Assembly: GCA_003525885.1 (NCBI GenBank)
Contig: DQIG01000011.1
Span: forward strand, 1-9,454
Length of the DNA: 9,454 nucleotides
Direction: 5' to 3'
Origin: Stenotrophomonas sp.
Lineage (GTDB): Bacteria; Pseudomonadota; Gammaproteobacteria; Xanthomonadales; Xanthomonadaceae
A program made the translations under genes and the position numbers. Below are positions 1 to 5,258 of the stretch, piece by piece (the stretch's first letter is position 1; every line of letters begins with the position of its first letter). The notes under the pieces were generated by a model, which was given only the letters and a program-made list of their open reading frames with translations, had not been told where the DNA came from and did not search any database.

Positions 1-15
1 AGCGGCCGGCACTAC
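1..15 (-). repeat. SMAG-type GTAG palindrome, cut by window edge
   Basis: On the minus strand this reads GTAGTGCCGGCCGCT and then leaves the window. It matches the first half of the complete copy at 2223-2244. It is a direct repeat of the element at 28-46, so two copies sit in tandem after the NYN gene. Confidence 0.8.
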
Positions 16-27
16 CGGTACTCTTTT

Positions 28-46
28 GGCCAGCGGCCGGCACTAC
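28..46 (-). repeat. SMAG-type GTAG palindrome supplying a stop codon
   Basis: The minus strand reads GTAGTGCCGGCCGCTGGCC. The hairpin arm is shortened compared with the full GCCGGCC/GGCCGGC copy, leaving GGCC-GCT-GGCC. The TAG of its GTAG (43-45) is the stop codon of the upstream NYN gene. Confidence 0.8.
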
Positions 47-822
47 CTGTTCTTTTTCGGCAGCGCGCGCACGTAGGACGACTTGCCGTCCTTCTTCAGC
101 TCGAACAGGCCGATCGCCGCCAGCAGATCGCTGAGTTTGCCGTAGCCATAGTTGCGCGGATCGAACGAAGCCTGGTTGCCGATCTGGCTGCCGACCGGCC
201 CGAGGTGCGACCAGCCATCCTCGCCCTCGGCCGAGGACACCGCACGACGCAGCATCTTCACCAGCCGCGTGTCGCTGCGCATTTCCGCACCGCTCTTGCG
301 CGGCCGTGCATCGTCGTTGGACACCGGCTCGTTCGAGGCCTGTTCGCTGGACGCCTGTTCGGCATCCGGCACGCTGGCGTGGGTCTGGCCCAGCGCTTCC
401 AGGTAAGTGAATTTCGAGCACGCGTTGACGAACGGTTCGGGTGTTTTCTTCTCGCCGAAGCCATACACCTTCACGCCATCGGTCAGCAGGCGCATCACCA
501 TCGGGGTGAAATCGGCATCGCTGGAGACGATGGCGAAGCCATCAAGGTTGCGCGCGTACAGCAGGTCCATGGCATCGATCACCATCGCCATGTCCGAAGC
601 ATTCTTGCCCTTGCTGTAGGCGAACTGCTGGATCGGGCGTATCGCGTACTCATGCAGCACCGCTTCCCAGCCCTTCAGCCGCGGGCTCTTCCAGTTGCCG
701 TAGGCACGGCGCACGTTGGCCACGCCATAGCGGGCGACTTCCGCCAGGACCTCGTCGATCTTCGAGGCCGGCGCATTGTCGGCATCGATCAACAGGGCGA
801 TGCGCTTTTCCGGTTCGCTCAT
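43..822 (-). CDS. NYN-domain ribonuclease with C-terminal LOTUS/OST-HTH domain
   Basis: A 259-residue cytoplasmic protein, probably an RNA-cleaving or RNA-handling factor. Residues about 7-145 form a NYN (LabA/DUF88, PIN-like) nuclease domain. Its acidic metal-binding positions are visible: LIDADN (D13, D15), D77 in NASDMAMVID, and SSDADF (D102, D104). A polar linker (about 150-185) contains three imperfect five-residue repeats (EQASS, EQASN, EPVSN). Residues about 186-254 match an OST-HTH/LOTUS winged-helix domain (LVKMLRRAV, then NYGYGKLSDLLAAIGLFEL), a module known to bind RNA. The ATG at 822 is chosen because GAGGAATCC lies just upstream. Reading further upstream in frame would run antisense through the NADH dehydrogenase gene. 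The substrate is unknown. The stop codon lies inside a GTAG repeat. Confidence 0.9.
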   Translation of the reverse strand: MSEPEKRIALLIDADNAPASKIDEVLAEVARYGVANVRRAYGNWKSPRLKGWEAVLHEYAIRPIQQFAYSKGKNASDMAMVIDAMDLLYARNLDGFAIVSSDADFTPMVMRLLTDGVKVYGFGEKKTPEPFVNACSKFTYLEALGQTHASVPDAEQASSEQASNEPVSNDDARPRKSGAEMRSDTRLVKMLRRAVSSAEGEDGWSHLGPVGSQIGNQASFDPRNYGYGKLSDLLAAIGLFELKKDGKSSYVRALPKKNR

Positions 823-945
823 GGATTCCTCGCGGGCGGTTGCCTGAACCCGAGTATCGCCGATCCACGCGGGCGCTGACGTGACAGGCGGCCGTCGTGC
901 GAAGATGCCAGGCGCTTCCCCCAATGCCCCCACTGGAGTGAGTCG

Positions 946-2226
946 ATGAGTCGCGAGCGCGTTCCCCACCTGGTTGTTGTCGGCGGTGGTTTTGCCGGTC
1001 TCTGGGCCACCCGTGCCCTGGCCCGCGAGCGCATACGCATCACCCTGGTCGACCGCCGCAACCACCACCTGTTCCAGCCGCTGCTGTACCAGGTGGCCAC
1101 TGCCGGCCTGTCCGCGCCGGATATCGCCGCACCGCTGCGCCACATCCTTGGCCACCAGCGCAATGTGGAAGTCCGCCTGGGCGAAGTGGTGGCCATCGAC
1201 AAGCAGGCCCGGCAGATCCGCATGGCCGATGGCAGTGCGCTGGACTACGACAGCCTGCTGCTGGCAACCGGCGCCACCCATGCCTACTTCGGCAATGACC
1301 AGTGGGCCGATGATGCGCCCGGGCTGAAGACGCTCGACGATGCCATCGCGCTGCGCCGCAAGCTGCTGCTGGCGTTCGAGCGTGCCGAGGCCGAACCGGA
1401 TCCGGCGAAGAAGGCGGCGTGGCTGAGTTTCGCCATCGTCGGTGGCGGCCCCACCGGTGTTGAACTGGCCGGCACCCTGGCCGAGATCGCGCGGCATACG
1501 CTGCGCAACGAGTTCCGCCACATCGACCCGGCCAGCGCCAAGGTGCGGTTGGTCGAGGCTGGGCCGCGCGTGCTGTCCTCGTTCCCGGAAGTGCTTTCGC
1601 TGAAGGCGCGCCGGCAGCTGGAAAAGCTGGGCGTGGAAGTGCTGACCGGCACTCCGGTGAGCGACATCGACAGCCAGGGCTTCAAGCTCGGTGACCAGTT
1701 CGTGCCGGCGCGCACCGTGGTCTGGGCCGCCGGCGTGGCCGCTTCGCCGCTGGCGCGCACGCTGGACGTGCCGCTGGACCGCGCCGGACGCGTGCAGGTG
1801 CAACCGGACCTGACCCTGCCCGACCACCCGGAGCTGTTCGTGGCCGGCGACCTGGCCGCACTGAGCCAGGCCGATGGCAAGCCGGTGCCCGGCGTGGCAC
1901 CCGCCGCCAAGCAGATGGGCAAGTACGTGGCCGAGGTGATCCGCGCACGCCTGCACGGCAAGCCCGAGCCCGGCCCGTTCAAGTACGCCGACTACGGCAA
2001 CCTGGCCACCATCGGCCGCATGGCCGCGATCGTGCACCTGGGCCGCCTGCAGTTGTCTGGTGTGCTGGCCTGGTGGTTCTGGCTGGCCGCGCACGTGTTC
2101 TTCCTGATCGGCTTCCGCAACCGCATCGTGGTGCTGCTGAACTGGGCGGTCGCGTACTGGAGCTACCAGCGCAGTGCGCGCATCATCTTCGGTGATGACC
2201 AGGAAGACCGTCGGCCCCGACGGTAG
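946..2226 (+). CDS. ndh: Type II NADH dehydrogenase (NADH:quinone oxidoreductase, NDH-2)
   Basis: A 426-residue flavoprotein that passes electrons from NADH to membrane quinone without pumping protons. It has two Rossmann nucleotide-binding sites: HLVVVGGGFAGLWATRAL near residue 10 (FAD) and FAIVGGGPTGVELAGTLAEIA near residue 165 (NADH). LFVAGDLAAL near residue 300 is the second FAD contact, followed by the AAKQMGKYVA segment typical of the family's quinone side. The last about 60 residues (LAWWFWLAAHVFFLIGF, then IVVLLNWAVAYW) are hydrophobic or amphipathic and would anchor it to the inner membrane. The length fits the family (about 430). GGAGTGAG lies 5 bases before the ATG at 946. The gene diverges from the NYN gene across a 123-bp gap. 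Its TAG stop is part of a SMAG repeat. Confidence 0.95.
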   Translation: MSRERVPHLVVVGGGFAGLWATRALARERIRITLVDRRNHHLFQPLLYQVATAGLSAPDIAAPLRHILGHQRNVEVRLGEVVAIDKQARQIRMADGSALDYDSLLLATGATHAYFGNDQWADDAPGLKTLDDAIALRRKLLLAFERAEAEPDPAKKAAWLSFAIVGGGPTGVELAGTLAEIARHTLRNEFRHIDPASAKVRLVEAGPRVLSSFPEVLSLKARRQLEKLGVEVLTGTPVSDIDSQGFKLGDQFVPARTVVWAAGVAASPLARTLDVPLDRAGRVQVQPDLTLPDHPELFVAGDLAALSQADGKPVPGVAPAAKQMGKYVAEVIRARLHGKPEPGPFKYADYGNLATIGRMAAIVHLGRLQLSGVLAWWFWLAAHVFFLIGFRNRIVVLLNWAVAYWSYQRSARIIFGDDQEDRRPRR

Positions 2227-2244
2227 TGCCGGCCGCTGGCCGGC
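2223..2244 (+). repeat. SMAG-type GTAG palindrome supplying the ndh stop codon
   Basis: GTAG followed by a perfect 7-bp stem GCCGGCC (2228-2234), loop GCT, GGCCGGC (2238-2244). The TAG at 2224-2226 is the stop codon of ndh. There is no T-tract, so it is not a standard intrinsic terminator, although the hairpin may protect the 3' end of the mRNA. Confidence 0.9.
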
Positions 2245-2252
2245 TGCTGCGC

Positions 2253-2287
2253 GGTCGGATCCCTTTCCGCAGGAAAGGGCTCTGACC
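2253..2287. repeat. Intergenic dyad repeat with CCCTTTCC/GGAAAGGG stem
   Basis: An 8-bp perfect stem CCCTTTCC (2261-2268), loop GCA, GGAAAGGG (2272-2279), is flanked by an outer pair GGTC (2253-2256) and GACC (2284-2287). I recognise this as another short dispersed repeat found in Stenotrophomonas and Xanthomonas intergenic regions. It sits between two inward-facing SMAG elements and may help separate the convergent transcripts. Confidence 0.7.
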
Positions 2288-2298
2288 CCGTCAACACC

Positions 2299-2321
2299 AT
2301 CCACGCATGGCGTGGATCTAC
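2299..2321 (-). repeat. SMAG-type GTAG palindrome supplying a stop codon
   Basis: On the minus strand GTAG is followed by an 8-bp stem ATCCACGC, loop CAT, GCGTGGAT. The TAG (2318-2320) is the stop codon of the small membrane protein gene that ends here. Confidence 0.9.
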
Positions 2322-2773
2322 TGGTTCATCGGGCCACCGGGCACCCGCCGTTTCGACCATTCCCGGCAGAAATCTTCCTTTCTCGCGGTGTCGGCAATCT
2401 GCGCGGTACTCCAATGCCGGGTGATCCAGATCGTCAATGCGGTACTGCTGAGATGCCAGCGCAGCATGTCTTGCTGCGGTTGCCGCCACAGGTGGCGTCG
2501 AGCAATCCAGAAGGCCTCCCGCTCTACTTCAGGCACCTTCTTCTTCATCACGTCCTTGTCGAAGAACTGGGCGATGAAGCGCCAGGGATTCATCGGCTGG
2601 TATCCCGTCCGCGGCTCGCTGCTGCACGCGGCCACACCACTGGGCACGCGGTCGGCCGGCTTCGGTCGACCGTCCACCAGCGCCAGTCCGAGCAGGTACA
2701 GGAGGCCAGGCAACAGCGCGATGCCGGCGACCAGCACGACGACGGAGATCCATGCTTTGCCGGCGGCACGCAT
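2318..2773 (-). CDS. Small single-pass inner-membrane protein of unknown function
   Basis: A 151-residue protein. Residues about 8-33 (WISVVVLVAGIALLPGLLYLLGL) form one strong transmembrane helix at the N-terminus, leaving a soluble, probably periplasmic, domain. The segment QQDMLRWHLSSTALTIWITRHWSTAQIADTA loosely recalls the end of GT51 peptidoglycan glycosyltransferase domains (where ALxLERRYSKxEILExYL occurs). The catalytic glutamates and most of that domain are absent, so I do not assign an enzyme. It is the second gene of a tight pair: only 3 bases separate the upstream NTF2-like stop (TGA) from this ATG, so translation is probably coupled. Its TAG stop is the GTAG of a SMAG repeat. Confidence 0.75.
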   Translation of the reverse strand: MRAAGKAWISVVVLVAGIALLPGLLYLLGLALVDGRPKPADRVPSGVAACSSEPRTGYQPMNPWRFIAQFFDKDVMKKKVPEVEREAFWIARRHLWRQPQQDMLRWHLSSTALTIWITRHWSTAQIADTARKEDFCREWSKRRVPGGPMNQ

Positions 2774-2776
2774 TGC

Positions 2777-3208
2777 TCACTGTGCCTTCGGTTTCGGGTA
2801 CCACAGCGCGTTGACGATGACCCAGCGCTGCTCGAAGCGCCCCATGTGGAAGTAGTCGACGAACCACGGGGTTTCCAGCCGCACCGAGGCCGCGTTGCCG
2901 GTCACGTCCAGCACCGTGCAGCGGCGATCCCATTGATCCTTCGGCGTCTTCAACGCGCCCTGCTTCGTCAGCGAGACCAGCTCTTCCTTCGACATCCGGC
3001 GCAGGCCCAGGCGTTCGTCGGGTGTATCGCCGAGGACCGCGCGCTTGGCCAGGTCCGGATGCAGGGAGCGGGCGACGCGTTGCGGGTCGGCCTCCAGCTG
3101 GCCGTCGACGTAGTCGTGGCAGGTGGCTTCGATGGCCGCGAGGGTGGCCGGGTCGGCGGCAGGGCTCGTTGCTGCGGAAAGGGCGAACAGCAGGGCGGTC
3201 GTGGACAT
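2777..3208 (-). CDS. NTF2-like / lumazine-binding-like (SnoaL-type fold) protein, probably exported
   Basis: A 143-residue protein. The segment ATLAAIEATCHDYVDGQLEADPQRVARSLHPDLAKRAV is characteristic of putative lumazine-binding and other NTF2-fold small proteins (compare DYxxGxxxxDxxRxxxxLHPDLAKR). The C-terminal half (VLDVTGNAASVRLETPWFVDYFHMGRFEQRWVIVNALWYPK) matches the strand-rich second half of that fold. The hydrophobic start TTALLFALSAATSPAA could be a short signal peptide, but it has no basic residue. The ATG at 3208 has GGAG six bases upstream. An in-frame ATG at 3241 would add an arginine-containing n-region but has no ribosome-binding site. Ligand and role are unknown. It heads the pair with the downstream membrane protein gene. 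Confidence 0.75.
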   Translation of the reverse strand: MSTTALLFALSAATSPAADPATLAAIEATCHDYVDGQLEADPQRVARSLHPDLAKRAVLGDTPDERLGLRRMSKEELVSLTKQGALKTPKDQWDRRCTVLDVTGNAASVRLETPWFVDYFHMGRFEQRWVIVNALWYPKPKAQ

Positions 3209-3260
3209 CCGGGTCTCCAGCTCTGGGCGCGGGGCGATCATCGCATGGGCCGGGTAGCCC

Positions 3261-3283
3261 ATCCACGCATGGCGTGGATCTAC
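3261..3283 (-). repeat. SMAG-type GTAG palindrome (ATCCACGC family)
   Basis: This is the same subtype as the copy at 2299-2321: minus-strand GTAG, then stem ATCCACGC, loop CAT, GCGTGGAT. It lies in the 144-bp gap upstream of the NTF2-like gene, directly abutting an oppositely oriented element. Confidence 0.85.
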
Positions 3284-3284
3284 T

Positions 3285-3308
3285 GTAGAGCCGAGCCCAT
3301 GCTCGGCT
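3285..3308 (+). repeat. SMAG-type GTAG palindrome (AGCCGAGC family)
   Basis: GTAG directly followed by an 8-bp stem AGCCGAGC (3289-3296), loop CCAT, GCTCGGCT (3301-3308). It forms an inverted pair with the element at 3334-3356, 25 bases away. Confidence 0.85.
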
Positions 3309-3333
3309 TCACCATCAGGCAGCAGCAACGACA

Positions 3334-3356
3334 GCCGAGCGTGGGCTCGGCGCTAC
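3334..3356 (-). repeat. SMAG-type GTAG palindrome supplying a stop codon
   Basis: On the minus strand GTAGC is followed by stem GCCGAGC, loop CCAC, GCTCGGC (arms 3334-3340 and 3345-3351). The TAG at 3353-3355 is the stop codon of the GIY-YIG gene. Together with 3285-3308 it could form a larger inverted-repeat cruciform. Confidence 0.85.
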
Positions 3357-3628
3357 AGAAGTGCGGGATCCGGCGCCTGCAGCCAGGCCAGCTTGCGTTC
3401 GCGCGGCTGCTGCTTGAGCTGCCATTCGGCGCGCGAGGCGGCGGCGCGGTCCGGGTATTCGCGCACGGCCAGGATGCGCAGTGGCGGGCGGGCGCGGGTG
3501 TAGCGGGCGCCCTTGCCGGCCTGGTGGGCGGCAAAACGCGCGTCCACGTCGGTGCTGATACCGGCGTAGAAGCTGCCATCACGGCATTCGAGCAGGTACA
3601 GGAACCACGGGCGGAGGGACGGGGCCAT
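3353..3628 (-). CDS. GIY-YIG domain protein, UPF0213/YhbQ type
   Basis: A 91-residue single-domain protein of the small GIY-YIG nuclease-fold family. The signature pair is present in its usual variant form: FLYLLE (Y11) and FYAGIS (Y21). They are followed by the conserved arginine and histidine of DARFAAH (R31, H35) and the metal-binding glutamate in SRAEWQLKQ (E68). The residues needed for cleavage therefore seem intact, but the role of stand-alone proteins of this type is unclear; DNA repair or DNA processing has been suggested for relatives. The ATG at 3628 begins just before the domain. The ribosome-binding site is weak (AGGC). The gene diverges from the glycine riboswitch. The stop is supplied by a SMAG repeat. 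Confidence 0.88.
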   Translation of the reverse strand: MAPSLRPWFLYLLECRDGSFYAGISTDVDARFAAHQAGKGARYTRARPPLRILAVREYPDRAAASRAEWQLKQQPRERKLAWLQAPDPALL

Positions 3629-3660
3629 GCCTGGATTATGCCGTGCTGCACTGCAGCGGA

Positions 3661-3666
3661 TATACT
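3661..3666 (+). promoter_or_regulatory. Likely -10 box of the glycine-riboswitch transcript
   Basis: TATACT is one base from the consensus TATAAT and is unusual in this GC-rich DNA. It lies 7 bases before position 3673, where the closing helix of the first aptamer begins, so the transcript would start almost exactly at the riboswitch. No clear -35 is seen; TTATGC at 3636-3641 is the nearest candidate, with a long 19-bp spacer. Confidence 0.55.
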
Positions 3667-3672
3667 GGCGCC

Positions 3673-3870
3673 CGAATGCAGGAGAGAGGCGCCGCGCTGG
3701 CGCCCGCCGAAGGCGCAGGCTCCCATGATCGCTCAGGCCGGTGGGCTGGAATCCCACCAACCATGCATTCGACTCGCCGAGCTGGAGAGAGGTCACCGGG
3801 CATGCCCGGGACGATCCGCCGAAGGGGCACGCGGCCTACGCCGCTGAACTCTCAGGCAAAAGGACAGCGG
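3673..3870 (+). ncRNA. Tandem glycine riboswitch
   Basis: Two glycine aptamers in a row. Aptamer 1 (about 3673-3771) is closed by the perfect helix CGAATGCA (3673-3680) / TGCATTCG (3764-3771). It contains GGAGAG (3681-3686), hairpin GGCGCC-GCGCT-GGCGCC (3688-3704) and GCCGAAG (3706-3712). Aptamer 2 (3781-3868) has GCTG/CAGC at its base, GGAGAG (3784-3789), GCCGAAG (3818-3824), hairpin GCGGC-CTAC-GCCGC (3831-3844) and the hallmark CTCTCAGGCAAAAGGACAG (3849-3867). In aptamer 1 the AAAAGG stretch is replaced by a 6-bp hairpin. Such RNAs normally control glycine cleavage or glycine transport genes. Here the next gene is a TRIC/UPF0126 membrane protein. Confidence 0.93.
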
Positions 3871-3959
3871 GAGCGGCACCGGTCATCGTCATCCCGTCAT
3901 TGCGCAGGCAGTGGCGGTATACGCGCATGGCCGGCCCCACCGCGCCCGGAGCCTGTCCC

Positions 3960-4577
3960 ATGCTGCTGTCCATCATCTACCTGATTGCCATTTCCGCCGA
4001 AGCCATGACCGGCGCGCTGTCCGCCGGCCGCCGCCGCATGGACCTGTTCGGCGTGGTCATGATCGCCTGCGTCACCGCCCTCGGTGGCGGATCACTGCGC
4101 GACATCCTGCTCGGCCATTACCCGCTGGGCTGGGTGAAGCATCCCGAGTATCTGGGCTTCACCGTCTGCGCGGCGCTGATCGCCACCTGGGTGGCACGCT
4201 GGATGCACCACTTCCGCCGCACCTTCCTGGTGCTCGATGGCCTGGGCCTGATCGCGTTTACCCTGATCGGCTGCTCGATCGCGCGTGAGGCTGGGCACGC
4301 CACACCCATCGTGCTGATCGCCGGCATGCTGACTGGTGCATTCGGTGGCGTGCTGCGCGACATCCTCTGCAACGAGGTGCCGCTGATCTTCCAGAAGGAG
4401 CTGTACGCGATCATCGCGCTGCTGACCGGCGCGGCCTACCTGTTGCTGCTGCACCTGGGCGTGGCCGATGCCACTGCGATCCTGTGCTGCCTCGGCGGCG
4501 GCTTCGCGTTGCGCCTGCTGGCGATCCACTACCGCTGGGAAATGCCGAAGTTCGTGTATCACGACGAAGTGCATTGA
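3960..4577 (+). CDS. TRIC/UPF0126 family membrane protein (YicG-like), glycine-riboswitch controlled
   Basis: A 205-residue inner-membrane protein with about seven hydrophobic helices. It contains the two internal repeats of the bacterial trimeric intracellular cation channel (UPF0126) family, marked by GGGSLRDILLG in the first half and FGGVLRDILC in the second. The family was named for cation channel homology. Glycine riboswitches precede members in several proteobacteria, and some bacterial members have been linked to glycine transport. I therefore infer that this protein moves glycine, probably relieving excess. The ATG at 3960 has GGAG (3948-3951) eight bases upstream. An in-frame ATG at 3927 has no ribosome-binding site. 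The conserved region begins at once after residue 1. The length is normal for the family. Confidence 0.92.
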   Translation: MLLSIIYLIAISAEAMTGALSAGRRRMDLFGVVMIACVTALGGGSLRDILLGHYPLGWVKHPEYLGFTVCAALIATWVARWMHHFRRTFLVLDGLGLIAFTLIGCSIAREAGHATPIVLIAGMLTGAFGGVLRDILCNEVPLIFQKELYAIIALLTGAAYLLLLHLGVADATAILCCLGGGFALRLLAIHYRWEMPKFVYHDEVH

Positions 4578-4655
4578 GGTTCGCGTTCTCGACGTGGCCC
4601 GGCGCTTGTTGCCGTGTTGCGTCGGGACGCTGTCTCCAGCGCCGCGGCGCCCACC

Positions 4656-4676
4656 TGGTCCGTCAGTGGCGGACCA
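4656..4676. other. Hairpin straddling the DUF5076 stop codon
   Basis: TGGTCCG (4656-4662), 7-base loop containing the stop codon, CGGACCA (4670-4676). There is no T-tract. It may mark the end of both converging transcripts (TRIC and DUF5076), but terminator function is uncertain. The rest of the 85-bp convergent gap shows nothing recognisable. Confidence 0.35.
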
Positions 4677-4974
4677 CGAATCCCCCGGAGCGCCCACTGG
4701 ACGGCGCCCGCAGCTCTTCATCGAATGCATCCTTGATCGCGTTGATCGCCGCGCCGCGGTCCATCCCGCCATTCACGACCAGAGCATCTGCGACATGCTG
4801 GGCGACGTCTGTCAGGATGCGTCCCCACGCATGCTCCTCTCGAATGCCAGGACGATCGCCATACAGGCCAACGTTCAGCGAAGCATGCAATCCCCGTTCG
4901 GCAATCCACACGCGGATCATCTCGATGGAATCCTCATCGCGCTGTGCGGCTTCGGGAATGATCAGTTCTTTCAT
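4663..4974 (-). CDS. DUF5076 domain-containing protein
   Basis: A 103-residue small soluble protein. The segment KELIIPEAAQRDEDSIEMIRVWIAERGLHASLNVGLY matches what I recall of the DUF5076 family (xELxIPEAAxRDxxSxEMLRxWIAExGLHxSLNxG), and the second half (WGRILTDVAQHVADALVVNGG) continues the same family. No function is known. The ATG at 4974 is the only plausible start that keeps the conserved N-terminus, but there is no good Shine-Dalgarno sequence (GCGGCCGCAGCC precedes it). It lies downstream of aroG on the same strand, but a 284-bp structured gap makes independent transcription likely. Confidence 0.8.
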   Translation of the reverse strand: MKELIIPEAAQRDEDSIEMIRVWIAERGLHASLNVGLYGDRPGIREEHAWGRILTDVAQHVADALVVNGGMDRGAAINAIKDAFDEELRAPSSGRSGGFVVRH

Positions 4975-5045
4975 GGCTGCGGCCGCTGAACAGGAAGTGG
5001 CATTGTGACGTGACCGGGAGCGTACGTGGAGCGGATCTTCTACAA

Positions 5046-5073
5046 AGCCCGCGCTTCGCGAGCTCGACGCTAC
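5046..5073 (-). repeat. Degenerate SMAG-like element
   Basis: On the minus strand GTAG and five bases lead into the arms AGCTCGCG and CGCGGGCT around loop AAG, with one mismatch. The stem is farther from GTAG than in the other copies, so this is an old or unrelated copy. Confidence 0.45.
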
Positions 5074-5103
5074 ATGAAGGCCCCATCCATCGTTCTCACC
5101 ACC

Positions 5104-5156
5104 CCGGCGATGTACCTGGCGCTGTCGCTCATGCGCAGCGCCAGGCGCATCGCCGG
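5104..5156. other. Very strong long hairpin in the aroG-DUF5076 gap
   Basis: CCGGCGATG (5104-5112) pairs perfectly with CATCGCCGG (5148-5156). CTGGCGCTG (5116-5124) pairs perfectly with CAGCGCCAG (5136-5144). The three-base joint between them adds a C-G pair and a wobble. The tip continues with CGC/GCG around a TCAT loop. In total about 23 pairs form with one mismatch and one bulged base. The hairpin is equally stable in RNA from either strand. I do not recognise the sequence. Confidence 0.8.
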
Positions 5157-5163
5157 TGCAGAT

Positions 5164-5190
5164 GGGCCGGTCTCCAACTCCGACCGGCCC
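5164..5190. other. Second strong hairpin in the aroG-DUF5076 gap
   Basis: GGGCCGGTC (5164-5172), 9-base loop TCCAACTCC, GACCGGCCC (5182-5190): a perfect 9-bp stem only 7 bases from the long hairpin. There is no T-tract on either strand. Confidence 0.75.
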
Positions 5191-5237
5191 TGATCGCGGC
5201 CGCACCCCCGCAGGCGCTGGCCGCCATCCACACGCGT

Positions 5238-5253
5238 GCCGCCGTCAGGCGGC
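5238..5253 (-). other. GC hairpin just after the aroG stop codon
   Basis: On the minus strand GCCGCC, loop TGAC, GGCGGC begins 5 bases after the DAHP synthase stop codon. It could stabilise the mRNA 3' end or act with the two larger hairpins downstream. Without a run of T it is not a convincing intrinsic terminator. Confidence 0.4.
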
Positions 5254-5258
5254 TTCCA

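Noticed and set aside
2261..2279. CCCTTTCC/GGAAAGGG hairpin as an intrinsic terminator
   Set aside because: No T-tract follows on either strand; a dispersed repeat is the better reading.
823..2304. Long minus-strand reading frame extending the NYN gene upstream to 753 residues
   Set aside because: The extra part is antisense to ndh, is rich in low-complexity Gln/His/Arg, and bypasses a good ATG with a ribosome-binding site at 822.
3261..3356. Clustered short repeats resembling a small CRISPR array
   Set aside because: The units differ in sequence and orientation, have no uniform spacers, and match the GTAG palindromes elsewhere in the window.
2174..3847. 557-codon plus-strand frame across the 2.2-3.8 kb region
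   Set aside because: It runs antisense through three minus-strand genes, through SMAG palindromes and into the riboswitch. High GC content makes such empty frames common.
3927..3959. Upstream in-frame ATG for the TRIC gene at 3927
   Set aside because: It has no ribosome-binding site, and the added residues MAGPTAPGACP do not resemble the family, which starts at the first membrane helix.
5074..5193. 39-codon plus-strand frame spanning both strong hairpins
   Set aside because: It has no ribosome-binding site, and the frame is explained by the hairpins' composition. I see no coding evidence, although a structured small RNA remains possible.
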